64,000 nt of DNA. Origin: Helicoverpa zea (taxonomy: Eukaryota > Arthropoda > Insecta > Lepidoptera > Noctuidae). Position numbers and translations under genes: made by a program. This document shows, piece by piece, positions 37,101 through 48,543 of this stretch. The stretch spans positions 5,208,001-5,272,000 of the forward strand of contig NC_061463.1 in NCBI RefSeq assembly GCF_022581195.2, given 5' to 3'. Each line of letters starts with the position of its first letter. Position 1 is the first letter of the stretch. The notes under the pieces are model-generated. The model did not search any database. It was given only the letters and a program-made list of their open reading frames with translations, and was not told the origin of the DNA.

Positions 37101-40100
37101 ACATTAATATTAATATTACATAATATATAGTTACTAGCTGATCCCGCGAACTTCGTATCGTTTAAACCTTCCCTGGACCTCTACAAACATTTTAAAACCA
37201 AAATAAGCCAAATCGGTCCAGCCATTCTCGAGTTTTAGTCAGACTAACGAACAGCAATTCATTTTTATATATAAGACTAGCTTTTGCCCGCAACTTCGTT
37301 CGCGTGGAATAGTGACTACCAGCAGATTTTTGATTTGACCAATAGATGGCGCTATATGTCCGGAATAATTTTATTTTTATTTTTTTTTTGTAATAAAAAC
37401 TATCCTATGTCCTTTCTCAAGTTTCAAACTATGTCTGTACCAAATTTCACACAAATCGGTTCAGTAGTTTAGGCGTGAAGAAAAGACAGACAGACAGACA
37501 GACAGACAGAGTTACTTTCGCATTTATAATATTAGTTTGGATAATATTCACATGAAAATAATTAAAAATTCCATAAAATCAAAGCATTAATTCGGTTTTT
37601 ATTCATAGGTGGGTGTGACGCAAGCATACGCCGCTTCAGTGCTTCGAAATACATCGGGCCCTGTAAAGTTCCTTATTGGACGTGAGAAGGACCCTGAAAA
37701 TAGCGAAGTAGCACATCTCATTAGACAGTCTCTTGCCGCTGATAAAGAGAGGGAAGAAAGGTAATTGATTTTCAACCTTATTGCTTAGTATTACCGGTTA
37801 CTGATAAAGACTCTGATTGACTATCAGGAACTTATCCGACAGATAAAATATAACTTTTGGTTTCACCTGTCTCACAAAGCATTATCTGGCAAGAAAATAT
37901 AAGCAGCCTTTGTCTGGCACATAGTACTAACTATCAGATAACTAACTGACACTTGGTAACTAATAAAATCGGGCATATATCTCGATAGTAAGGTACACAA
38001 TTGGATTTTGTTGAAATATTGTAATCAAATAATTTCAGAGCGAATCGCGAACGTCAAAGGCGGCAACATGCTGAGGAGGAGGATTCGAATCAGACCGCGC
38101 CCGCTGAACCTTCCGCGCCACAGACGCGACACCCGGAGATCAACGAGCTTAGAGCTTTCCTTCAAGAGGTATGTGTTATATAAACAAAAAACCTCCTTTA
38201 TACCCCCTGATTTTTGAAAATATTTGAATTCATGGCAAGACTATCCTAATTAAGATTCACTATAAACTCATTTGTAGGTCTGATTCAATCTAACCTTTTG
38301 CTAAAGGAAAACCAGCGTCAAGCACTAGCTGTTTGGCATAATGCTGTACTGGATCTGTTTGGCACAACCATCTATTGTTTTTGTACTCTTTCTTTCTTAT
38401 CGTGTTGTGTCAATAAATGCTTTTTCTTTTTTTCTTAAGACAAGGGACAAAAAGGGCCATTTTACCCTATTTATCCTTATGCTTTAAATAGGTAATTGAT
38501 CCATTTGTGGTATGTATTTCGCAGCTGGTCGGCATGGACTCGGGCGGCGGCAGCTCGGAGGAGATCACCGCGCGAGTGCGCGAGTGGTGCCAGGCGCGGG
38601 CTCCGGATGAACAGTTGCGTCACGCGCTCGCCTCCGCCGCCGACACCGCGCACCGGGCGCAGCGCAAGTATGACAAGGTATGTAGTACGTAGTATCGCAG
38701 CTGTAGGCATGGACTCGGGCGGCGGCAGCTCGGAGGAGATCACCGCGCGAGTGCGCGAGTGGTGCCAGGCGCGGGCTCCGGATGAACAGTTGCGTCACGC
38801 GCTCGCCTCCGCCGCCGACACCGCGCACCGGGCGCAGCGCAAGTATGACAAGGTATGTAGTACGTAGTATCGCAGCTGTAGGCATGGACTCGGGCGGCGG
38901 CAGCTCGGAGGAGATCATATGTATTTCATGATGTAATTCTCCATGCTTCTTATACTCTATGTATCTCTATGTATTTTCTTATAGTCTCATCGTAGGTTTT
39001 CTTTTATGTTTCTGAATTTAATGAATGTATGTATATTTGAATTTTGCTCACAACCTTTTTTATCCCGACCAGGCTAGATTCGTCCCTGGTTTTGAACACC
39101 TAGCTTTTGTTTTGATAGAAAATTCCACAGTCGGCATTGACAGTAATGTAAACGTGTAACTGTCCCCAGGCTCGCCGCGCGCTGCGCGAGTGGCGGCGCA
39201 CGCGCGCGCTGGTGCGGGCGCGCGAGGAGTGGTGGTCGGGCGCGCTGCGCGACGCGCACCGCGAGTACGGCGCCGCGCTGTCCGCGCTGCACGACCGCGT
39301 CGCGCGCCTCGAGGTGCTGCTGCTGGTGAGCTCACGCGCTGCACGCCGATCACACACATGAACATCCGAACTTACTTTCTATTACCTTTACGCCGTGTGC
39401 CTACTGCCGTCACCGGCACGTCACTGAGAACGAGATTTTTTTGGGTCGAGTTTAGTATCGGCGGCCGGATGACGGCACTCGGGACAGGCTATAGGTAGTA
39501 AATGTATGTATCACTATATAAATCGGCGCCGTCATCTCGTTTTCGTTGACGTGTCTGCAACGGCGGCGATGGACAAACGCCGTAAGACAAAAGCGAGCGC
39601 ACGACAAGTACGGCGCTCATACTCGCATAATATAATATTATAGTGTAATATAGTTACGTTCTACGATATGATACGCGACTACGCTCGATGAGAAATGGCA
39701 CGATATTGACACATTCGCCCGCTCTCGCAGTGGGACACTTTCAAACGTTTGCAGTGTCACGCAAATTGGATATTGCGCGTCATTTTATGATATTCTAACC
39801 GAATTTGTAAAAAGAATTATGTTGTCGAGTATTACAATTATCCAAGATTACAACATTTACGGCCACGGGATTCGGATGTTCAAATCGCTACTGTTTTTAT
39901 TTTGCTATCATCAATCCCTGATTATACTAGGGTTTGCCTCAAAGCTTTATTTAATTAACAATTATTTATATTTCACAAATAAAAAAGCCAGAAATTCTAT
40001 TTACACTTTCATGATTAAAAAATACCATCAACTGGACATTTTCTCATTAAAATATGATTCAAATATGTAGTTATTATAGTAAGATCATTTCACAGTTATA

Positions 40101-43100
40101 TTATTCATTTTTAATACATCGGTGTACTATACTATCATCTTTTAACGATTACCAATTCTTACACTATACCACACGCACAGACGCACATAATGAAATCTAA
40201 AATCCAAAATAAACAAAAAGCTTTTTTATACCTTCAAATATTTTATATAAATTGCCTCTATCTATTCAAAGGCACGTACTTTAAAATTCTCACACATGTT
40301 GTATGATTTCCAGGAGACTCAAAAGAAGGCTGGTCTACCAGTGATGTTGCCACATGAGCCGTCAGCCCGTCGCGAAACGCCGCCGCTGCCTCGTCGACCT
40401 GATCCGGATCCGCTTCTGATAAACAGTACGTATTTATATGAAACTAGCTTCCGCCAGCGGCTTCGCCCGCGTGGTGTGTTGATAAAAAGTAGCCTATGTG
40501 TTAATCCAGAGTATCACCTATCTACATACCAAATTTCAACCAAATCGGTCCAACCGTTTTTGCGCGATTGAATAACAAACATACATCCATACATTCTCAC
40601 AAACTTTCACATTTATAATATAAGTAGGATTAGATCAAAACATACACGATGTATGCGTTGGCTTCCCTATTTATATGAAACTTGCTTTCGCCCGCGGTTT
40701 CACCCGCGTCCCGTAGTCGGATGGTGACAAAAACTATCCTAAAACCTTCTCCCGGGTCTAAGTTACCTCCCCTCTAATTTTCAGCCAAATCAGTCAAGCC
40801 GTTTTCATGTTATGTCGTGACAACGGAAAGCGGGTTTCCTTTTTATATACATATATAGATAACTCCCAAACATAGAATATAATAAAATAAGCCAAACCAC
40901 ATACATAGTACACATAGCGTCATTTTGCCGTTTCAATTTTACAGATCCATGGAGTTCCGACAGCGATCTCTCTGACCTGTCTCCCGTGGAGGACGAATAT
41001 GCAAAAGTGGACAAGACAAGGCGATGTGAGGCGCCCGACCTGGGTGACGTCACCGCGCCCGCCGCCGAAGAGCCCAAGCCTGCAGTGACCGCTGCTCCTG
41101 CGCTCCCCGCCACTCCCGCGTCGCAAGTGGCGCACTCGCCCCCCGCCGCCCCCGCCGCCGCGCCGCCGCCCGCGCAGCCCGCGCCCGCAGTCACCGCCGC
41201 GCCGCCGTCACACACCACTCACACTACCCACCAGACACACACTCACACCGCTCACCAAACACACGCTGCTCCGCCGCCGACGAATCATCAGCAAGATACA
41301 CAGTGAGTTCCATTCCTGCTTTAATAGATGAAATTCTACTTTTCCAATATTTTGTATATTTCAATCGCAAACGCAAAAAGGTTTGTTTAAATAAATCTGA
41401 TAGCGATATAGTGGCGAAAGACATGAAGGAGTGCCAGGTGTTCGAGATCAATGTCGTAGATAGAGCGAAATGAACAATACAAATTAGGAAAGCTGACCCC
41501 ACCACCATGTGGGATACATAGCAGGAAAGAGAGATACTGATAAATCTGCGCTTTTTGAATGTCTGAAACAGAAGACAGCCCCAAAACGCCCTTTTTGCTG
41601 TTAAAAATAAATACATTTCATTTCATTTCAAAAAGTGGCGCAACAAACTCCACAGCAAGTTTAAAGTGAGTTCCCTATATGTATTGTAACGTTCCAGATC
41701 AGTGTCGTCGTCGCTGGTAGGCGCGGGCAGCACGGGCTCGTCGCTGGGCGCGTCGCGCGAGCTGGACGCGGCGGTGCCGCGCGGCGCGCTGCTGGACACG
41801 TCGGCGCACCGCGCGCGCACGGACCTGGCGCGCCACCGCCACCACGCCGCGCACTCGCCGCACGAGCCACACTCGCTCAGCAACGCTAGCTCGGTAACTG
41901 CTACATTATTCATGACCTCGATGGCGCAATGGTCACATTGGATTCTCGGTTCGGTCGACATTTGTATTTGATTTCTCCACCTCAGTAAAAAGTCAAGAGA
42001 ACTGCAAAAAATTGCCTTCTGCTTATGTACATCTCCAAATTAGCGCCCAAGATACTGGCTTTGCCTTGTTTGGGGTTAATGATAACAGAACGTGTACTTT
42101 GTAAATAAAATTTCTTATTCTTACATATTATAATGAATACTTGAATGTTTTTTTTTGTTACAGTACGACGGTCTTGACGATTCATACAATGATTCTGCTG
42201 ACGAATCACTCAGCGAATCTACATCGGGAGGACCGCCTCATGTTGGTGCTGTGAGTTCTATTTCAATTTTTTTTTTATTAGAACAATAGGACAGCCTAGA
42301 AAAAAATGATAACTTCTTTGCAATGCCCAACATTACTTATAGATTTATTACATTTTTCTAGCATCGCGACACTCGCCAGAGTTGCGGCAGTTCAGTGGGC
42401 AGTGCGACTGATGACGCAGTGTACTCCAGAGACCACAGGCATCACCCCCTGTCTGGTAAGAGCATGAACCGCTTACTTTATGTGTCCCGTGCGTCGCCAA
42501 CCATTGAGTGTACGTTTCAATAGGACCAATTAGCCCAACACGACACATTCACAATTAAATTCTTTGGACTATTGGTAAACCTACACCTAATGTTCACACT
42601 ATTTGTGTTCTAACCATCACAAGTTTTTAACAAACTCACCACAGTCAAGCGAAATTGTTTGTCCTCCCTTGTCTATGTGAATAATAGCGGCCCGTATTAA
42701 CGTGACGAGCTTATTGGGTACGCCGTCGGGTGTGTGGTGGCGTGGCTCGCAGTCAGTAGGGCCGCGGCAGCCGCATGGGGCGGTCGCGGCGGCGGCTGTA
42801 GCGCGTGCGTGATGGTAGGTGCTAGCGCATCGCTGGCGGAGCAGCTGAAGCAGGTGCTGGCGGAGCGCGAGCGGCGCCTGGCGGCCGGCGCGTCGCCGCC
42901 GCAGCCCGACGCCGTGCAGCTCACCAACGACCTCGTCGACGAGATCCGCCAAGCCGTCAGTGAGGCCAACGCCAGAGGTTTGTGCACCCACCCCCACTGA
43001 TCTATCACGCTACACCTTGCTTCTACTCTATTCCATCTGTTTTTTCTCTGTTCTTTAAGTTTGGAGTTTCGTGTACAGCTTCTTTTGTTTTAAGAAATAG

Positions 43101-44577
43101 TTGTGCAAGTGTTGCAAGATTAGAATATTTTATTTCCTAAATATTTTTTGACTCTCATTTCCTCTGGTAAAATTGATTTGTCGCTCAAAGTTCAAACCTG
43201 CGTCTGAATTATAAAGAACAGATGATTGCAGAATTTACAGAGTAAGCAGCAAGTCTTCGAAGATCTATCTTATTTCTTAGTGTGGTGGTGTTGTAGCTGT
43301 TGTATCTTTAGTTATTTGGATTTCATCTTGTATCTTGTGTTGGTGTTGGTTCGCTTTTCTAAAACGCTGTGTTCTTTGGTGGTGGTGTTATTTAGACTTT
43401 TCCAGTTCTTGTAAAAATCATATTATAAAATATGCTAAAGTACATTTCTTTTTAATCAATACAAATAGAAAATGCAATAAATTCTAATAAATAAACTATA
43501 GTTTTTAGATGTACAGTAGAATTTGACTTTTGTCTTCTAAAGTATGTAGTCAAACCTAGAAGCATTCTTGTGCGGAGGAAAGAAGATATCTAAAGCGAAT
43601 TTAGCCCCTTTTAAAATTATATTACGTTCCTTATATGTTCCTAATATACTGAAACGAGCATAATTAATCCTCAAGCATGTTTTTCTTACAAATGGCAGTT
43701 CCATTTCCGCACACTATGCTTCTAGGCAGGCCGTGCTGCCTAGTATTCAGTTTGACGTAGTGCTATGGTTATAGTAAAGAAAGCTCCGGCGTGCGTAGTC
43801 GGCGGCGAGGTGCCGTGGCAGCCGCTGTCCAGCGCCGTGTCCGAGGCCAGCCTCACGCCGCCGCCCAACGCGCAGCCGCATCCCGTCAATCACTGGACCA
43901 AACAACAGGTACTTACATCAGTCCTACAGATTGATATCATACTAGCCGTATTCTTCGGACAAACTTTTGCCCGTAACCGGATAAAACATTGCCCATGTCC
44001 AGCGCAGACAGTGTAACTTCCTAACAGTGAAAGAATTATTGAAATCGATTCAGTAGTGTCAGAGCCTATTCAATTCATTGAAACACTCAAATCTTTCCTC
44101 TTTATTTTTTAGTTAGTATAGATTGATATGATAAAATAATTTTTATTTTTGTACAATTCTATTCTACGGAACGGAAACCAGAAACCCCAAAACCACTTGG
44201 ATTTTGAGCCATTTAGGAAAGACAAAAATAATGTTGTTATTGTGAAAGTGATGAGCACGTCTGTAAAGTAAAAGGTGTTTTGCAGTCTGATCCACATTAA
44301 ACTTGCACAGTGCATTTAAATTCCACGTTGTATGTAACAGGTATGGCAGTGGGTATCCGGGCTGGGCGAGGGCCTGGAGCGGCACGCGGGCGCGTTCGCG
44401 GCGCGCGGCGTGGACGGCGCGCTGCTGCTGGCGCTGAGCTCCGCCGACCTCAAGCTGCTGGGGCTGGGCGGCGACGACCGCCGCCGCATGAAGCGCCGCC
44501 TCAAGGAGCTCCGCGCCGCGCACGAGAAACACCTCAAAGCTCTCAAGAAAGCTGAAAAGAAAGCCAAGAAGAAGTAA
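26487..44577 (+). CDS. Spn: neurabin/spinophilin orthologue, actin- and PP1-binding scaffold (1576 aa, 20 exons)
   Basis: Exons: 26487-28101, 32362-32594, 32914-33131, 34378-34503, 34918-35107, 35596-35684, 36148-36326, 36785-36921, 37609-37760, 38039-38168, 38525-38677, 39170-39325, 40314-40425, 40945-41302, 41698-41893, 42164-42250, 42362-42455, 42819-42977, 43799-43908, 44341-44577. Phases agree at all 19 junctions (4731 bases with TAA). The N-terminus has SKIANIFQ and ARFNNARALFEKLG, the family's F-actin-binding signature. A long Ser/Pro-rich segment with many SP sites follows, then KVKF (residues 820-823) for PP1 docking, a PDZ domain (about 866-955, GLGLSI loop), a charged helical region, low-complexity Ala/Pro stretches and a C-terminal SAM domain (about 1492-1560). 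In animals these proteins target PP1 to actin at synapses and junctions. The SAM domain makes it neurabin-1-like in layout. Confidence 0.93.
28570..28700. promoter_or_regulatory. CpG-rich island in neurabin intron 1
   Basis: Contains 'ctccggcgccgccgccgcc' and 'gtcgtcgcgacgcag'. A plus-strand frame crosses it, but joining it to exon 1 (phase 1) hits a stop. Possibly an internal promoter or an untranslated first exon. Confidence 0.35.
29651..29690 (+). CDS. candidate alternative first coding exon of neurabin
   Basis: Within a GC-rich island, ATG at 29651 opens 13 codons plus one base (MRSLNMRLCGCCL) ending at donor GTCAGT (29691). The phase equals that of exon 1, so it would splice correctly into exon 2 at 32362. 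It would yield a form without the actin-binding N-terminus and with a Cys-cluster start resembling palmitoylation sites. Inference from phase only. Confidence 0.35.
35870..36060. repeat. dispersed repeat, family C (copy 1)
   Basis: Neurabin intron 6 contains 'ttacaccggttaccaacaaag' through 'gataactaactgac..cagtaacca'. A diverged copy lies in intron 9 at 37790-37975. A short fragment of another repeat ('cagtccactgctggacatagcc') is at 35785-35827. Confidence 0.6.
36922..37608 (+). other. neurabin intron 8 with two family-B repeats
   Basis: Diverged family-B copy at 37131-37275, followed directly by a well-preserved copy at 37276-37542. No exon between 36921 and 37609. Confidence 0.7.
37276..37542 (+). 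repeat. dispersed repeat, family B, young copy 1
   Basis: From 'agactagcttttgcccgcaac' to 'cgcatttataatattagtttgga', with a (CAGA)n run near 37483-37508. It is almost base-for-base the same as 52036-52336, apart from the length of the CAGA run. Confidence 0.85.
37790..37975. repeat. dispersed repeat, family C (copy 2)
   Basis: Starts 'ccggttactgataaagactctg' and ends 'ataactaactgacacttggtaac'; same layout as 35870-36060. Confidence 0.6.
38169..38524 (+). other. neurabin intron 10, nothing seen
   Basis: AT-rich, no repeat or exon recognised. Confidence 0.5.
38531..38917 (+). repeat. 175-bp tandem duplication over neurabin exon 11
   Basis: The segment 38531-38705 is repeated without visible change at 38706-38880, with a further 37 bp at 38881-38917. 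Each unit covers most of exon 11, its donor and a short acceptor-like tail ('gtatcgcag'). The second copy reads CTG TAG after its acceptor, an in-frame stop, so only the first copy (38525-38677) can be coding in phase. Confidence 0.9.
39326..40313 (+). other. neurabin intron 12, possible small inverted-repeat element
   Basis: At about 39405-39565, 'ccggcacgtcactgagaacgagat' is loosely matched in reverse complement by 'atctcgttttcgttgacgtgtc', suggesting a short MITE remnant. The rest (39600-40300) is AT-rich with no gene. Confidence 0.4.
40440..40862 (+). repeat. two diverged family-B repeats in neurabin intron 13
   Basis: Copies at about 40440-40630 ('ctagcttccgccagcggcttcgcccgcg') and 40676-40862 ('cttgctttcgcccgcggtttc'), both with the 'aaatcggtccaaccgtt' type mid-region and a 'tttataatata' or 'tatatagata' end. 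Confidence 0.65.
40945..41893 (+). other. neurabin exons 14-15 and the intron between
   Basis: Exon 14 encodes acidic WSSDSDLSDLSPVEDEY, then an Ala/Pro-rich run and a His/Thr-rich run, probably disordered. The intron (41303-41697) carries an inverted fragment of repeat family A (41567-41660). Exon 15 is extremely GC-rich and codes for a Ser/Ala/His-rich linker. A tRNA-SINE fragment at 41920-41972 follows exon 15. Confidence 0.75.
42978..43798 (+). other. neurabin intron 18, nothing seen
   Basis: AT-rich, with a TG-rich stretch (43270-43400) that gives a spurious open frame. No exon or known repeat. Confidence 0.5.
43799..44577 (+). other. SAM domain exons of neurabin
   Basis: Exon 19 ends in HWTKQQ and exon 20 continues VWQWVSGLGEGLERHAGAF, then LLALSSADLKLLGL and a lysine-rich end (AEKKAKKK). 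This five-helix SAM pattern occurs at the C-terminus of neurabin-1 and is absent from vertebrate spinophilin. Intron 19 holds a diverged family-B-like repeat at about 43935-44065. Confidence 0.85.
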
Positions 44578-46330
44578 ATCCTATGACACGGCCGTGGCAT
44601 GCCATCACCAAAGAATGAGCCAGTTCACATGAACTTAGAACACCGCTTATGTGGTTAACACATAAGTGTTTACGTTTGCCTCTTTGAAGCAAATCTTATT
44701 GGAGATGTTTAAATGTTTGTGCACTTTAAACTCGCTACGTTGCTGAACTCTAATGCATAGCTAAAGTTTCATGTGAACTGTCTCCTGTTTTTCTCGACTA
44801 TATTATTTGTATTATATTGGCAACTATAATATTAAATCTGTCAAATGAAATTATTATAGTGACTTTATAAATATTGAACTAATTTCCCAGTACATGTATA
44901 ATTTCTAATATCTAGAATTTTAAACTCGTGTTTATCTTTAGTTTTTCTTGCCTTCTCTTTATTTATGATTGTATGAAAGTTCGGCAGCGTGTAGTTACGT
45001 TCTAAGATATTATTAGAAATATAGGTAATTACTTGGAAAATGTTCATGTGACTGAAGCTCGAGACGGTGTTGGTGGTGGGTATAAAGCTGCGTCTGATAG
45101 CATACAGAGTGCCATCTGACCCATAGCTTAGAGACTAGTGACTTTAGTGCTGCTTCAAACGAAGAAACGAATATTATTAATCGAAAATTAGACGTAAGTG
45201 AATGTGAAACAGGACACGTAGAACTCATTTATCTAGACTGTCTAATGTAATCTATTTCCGTATATCCTTGGCATTTTGTTGGTTTCTTCATCGTTCCTAC
45301 ATTTTGTATTAATTGTGTCAGTTTTTCTTGGAAGTTCGAGATCAAGTTGTGGACTGTAGGAAAAATACTGGCTCAATCTAGTCATAAGATGAATTAGCTG
45401 TTCTAAAGTCATGAATTATAACATTTTTTCTTAGAAATTTTGAAGTATTTAAGATTAGGATATAAACTTTCTTGTAATGTAATTATCACCAATTATAATA
45501 ACGAGATTGTAACGTGGTTATTTATTTTACATTTGTAGCCAACGCAATGCAAACTGATTTTGGTAATCCTTGGCATTTATTTATAATTATTATGAAATAT
45601 AATGCACAAAATGTACTTAGTGATACGGTGACTGATTATATTCTATTATGTCGCCAACGTTTTAGTATGTTTTAATTTGTATAGTGAAGTAACATTCATG
45701 AAACGTATTGTGATCTCATGTCATGTAAGAGTACCAGGTTATCTTCCCAGCCCTTGACACAGTATTTATTCGAAATGTCTACTATCATGTGAATTCTTAT
45801 GAAATACAATCTTCACGATTTATTATACATTCCAGTAAATTACTATTTCTATCTATATAGTTGTTTCTGTGTGAGGTTTTGATCCTTTAGATGAGCTTTA
45901 TAGTTTTTCTTAGGCGACATACATAATATGGTTTATCTAACAAGTAAGTGTTACTGTCTGTGTATTCATGTGCGTCGTTTGGTTCCGTGCCCTATCATAT
46001 AATCATGTAAATAGTCTCGAGTAGATAATGTGGAGACTACCAGAGTGAGCTTGAAATCATACTGTGTGACTGGATGTACGTTACGCATTTAGAATATTTA
46101 TTTCATTTAAGATTTAATAATAAGTAGAGTCCATTGCCAAAATTGATCAGTACTTTTGTTTAATGTTGTTGTTTTTTAATTTACAGTTTCCTTTTATTAT
46201 TTAAATATATTTATTTCGGGACCAAATTAATTTATTATGAATTTAATTATGTATTTGGGTGTGTGTTCAAGAGAAAGATTTTTTTATTTATAATTTAATA
46301 AACAAACCAAAGTCTACATCACATTGTTTT
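44578..46330 (+). other. neurabin 3' UTR
   Basis: AT-rich, no coding content. AATAAA at 46297-46302 is the best candidate poly(A) signal, giving a 3' UTR of about 1.7 kb. The next gene ends about 200 bp further on the opposite strand. Confidence 0.6.
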
Positions 46331-46518
46331 TTACTGTGTTCTTTGTGAGTATCATGTACATTTTGTGAGAGATATAAAAATATAATCTGCAATGTAGATG
46401 TGAGTTTTCTTGCTGCTACACTTGATGCCTATGTGATGCATGAAATCTTTTATGGGAATATAACATAAGAATTTATCAACAAAATAAATAATACAAAAAT
46501 ATCCAATTGAAACATATA

Positions 46519-46524
46519 TTTAAT
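46519..46524 (-). terminator. ATTAAA poly(A)-type signal overlapping the PAK1IP1 stop
   Basis: On the minus strand ATTAAA overlaps the TAA stop codon. If used, the 3' UTR would be only about 20 bases. Other AT-rich signals downstream are possible. Confidence 0.35.
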
Positions 46525-47868
46525 TAGCTGGGGTTTTATTTTTGGGCTTTTTGTTGCGTTTTCGTTTCTTGAATTTCTTTGCTGGTGGTGGTTTAATTTC
46601 CCCATCCTTTTCATCATTGTCTTTGTCATCATCCCCATAGCTAATAGTAACAAAAGCACCAGGTTTCCTTTTGGGGGGTGATGTGACTTCCTCCGCTTCA
46701 TCTGAATCATCATTCTCTTCACTTGCAGCTTTATCTTCAGTTTCCTCTTCCTCATCAGACTTCTCTTCCTTCTTGATAAGATGGCTTTGTCTATTCAATG
46801 TAACACAAGTCACTCGACATGCAGCATTGCAGGAACATAATTCATCCAGTGTTGAATCATCTACAGACCAAACTTTCAATTCCCCTGAACTAGATGCAGA
46901 ATACAGAATTTCATTTTCATAATGCAATGATTTTACCCTCTGTTTGTGTGCCTTGTATGTCAGAGCTTGAGTATCAGAGACAGTCAGTGTGATTATATTA
47001 CCATTTTCTAGTCCTACAAATAACCTTTCATCTGTTAACCATTGTACAGATGTTGGTTTTGAGTTACAAGTGATTCGTTTTTCTACTCCCGCCTTACTGA
47101 TTGTCCACACATCAACTGTTTGTTGTGAGACTAGTGAAAATCTATCACCTCCTGGTGAAAACTTGATTTCTGTTGGTAATAGGACTCCTTTACTAGCAAG
47201 ATTGATTGTGAAAGCTGGCCGACCCTTGATCAAGTTCCATGTTCTTAATGTTTTGTCACCACCAACACTGAGAGCAAGTTTATCAGATGGATGTACTGCA
47301 ATTGCAGTCACTGGCTGACCTGAAAAGTAATACAACAAGTTAAATTATAAAGTATTATAGTCTAATAAATATATGTGCCAAAAGTGCAGTGTTTATTGAA
47401 ATATTTTTATTTGAAATAAAGGAATTGCTTACCTCCATGAGCTTTTTTCCATATCTTTTCTATTTGCCAGTTGCCTGTTCTAGTAACTATTATGGAACCA
47501 TCATCACTGCCTGTTAGCAGATGCGTGCCACCATTAGTGAATGCAACAGTATTTATTGTACCATCGTGATTCATGAGAACCGTGTGTTCTTTACGAGTTT
47601 TCATATCGATAACAACTACTTTATCATCCGTGCCACCAGAGGCGAGGAACTTGCCTCCAATAGACATGCATCGTACTGATGCAGTATGCGAATGAGTTGC
47701 AAACGTTTGCTTCAGTTTTGTTACCTGAAAAGGCGAAATTACATTGAAAAGCAGCAAAGCAACAAACACACCTTAATGGATGATTTTAAGTATGCTTACC
47801 GCATCTTCTGTACGAATTGAGTAACCGAGCAAGAAGCCTTCGTAAGTGCCGACTACTAATTCATCCAT
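46520..47868 (-). CDS. PAK1IP1: PAK1-interacting protein 1-like WD40 protein (386 aa, 3 exons)
   Basis: Exons (5' to 3'): 47800-47868, 47433-47724, 46520-47319, phases 0 and 1, 1161 bases with stop. The start MDELVVGTYEGFLLGY opens the first WD blade. WD-type words follow: HTASVRCMSIGGKFLASGGTD, DGTINTVAFTNGGTHLLTGSDDG, VTAIAVHPSDKLALSVGGDKTLRTWNL and YSASSSGELKVW. The C-terminus is acidic then strongly basic (KKFKKRKRNKKPKNK), a probable nucleolar localisation signal. PAK1IP1 and yeast Mak11 act in 60S ribosomal subunit assembly, and the mammalian protein also inhibits PAK1. Length matches the family (about 390). It is transcribed away from the neighbouring plus-strand gene at 48544. Confidence 0.9.
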
Positions 47869-48543
47869 TGCCGTCGTGAACCTGCTATTTTACTGTTGAA
47901 TTCTTTAAAATGATGCGTAAAAACCAATTATTTTGATCACTTCATAACCTCAACACATACACGTTTTGTTTGTGCCACTGCCAGAACGTCAAATCAAAAT
48001 GTGAGATGTCAATCTCAGAAACAGCCCAGAAATGGTCCTGAATACGTCTATTTATCGATAAATAAATCAATTCACTTTAAATATAGATAATTATTCGAAA
48101 CTGAAAAAGTCTTTATTTCCCCTTATGTATGCTGAATCAAAATTGTAATTAAGTTTGGATCTAAAATTAGTCAGTTAGTTTCTAGGACATCACTAGTAGA
48201 TTTTTTATATAATTTGTATTTTTTAGTCAACAATCGACAATCTTCAGAAAAAATTGACAGACAGCGTCAAGAGAAAAACGAAAACCTCACTTCACTATTT
48301 CTATTTTTTGTGCAAGATATCGAATGGATAAATCTGTAATTAAAATTTAATTACTCAAATTCAGTTTAATTCTTTAGCACGAACATATTATCATTCTGGT
48401 AAGTATGCGTGTACACGGTGTATGAGGCAGTGTTTTAGTGAACGTCTGGCGCTATCGATCTCCGTGGTTGGCATTATTTGCTAAACAGTTTGTTTGTTAT
48501 CTCGAAGGATTCCCAAAAGAGGACATATTTAGACATCTACAAG
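47869..48543. promoter_or_regulatory. bidirectional promoter interval
   Basis: 675 bp between the divergent start codons of PAK1IP1 and the plus-strand gene at 48544. AT-rich without an obvious TATA box. Both 5' UTRs must lie here unless further introns exist; a donor-like GTAAGT at about 48400 hints at a 5' UTR intron for the plus-strand gene. Confidence 0.5.

Larger units (their letters stand above)
35596..37760 (+). other. PP1-docking motif and PDZ domain exons
   Basis: Exons 6-9. Exon 6 ends in KVKF, the RVxF-type motif for the PP1 catalytic subunit; its last codon is completed by exon 7. Exon 7 holds the near-invariant EYDRRNEDVDPVAASAEYE segment and starts the PDZ domain. Exon 8 carries LGIFVKTITE and GRIQVNDQIIEVDG. 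Exon 9 completes the PDZ with VGVTQAYAASVLRNT. This is the most conserved part of the gene. Confidence 0.92.
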
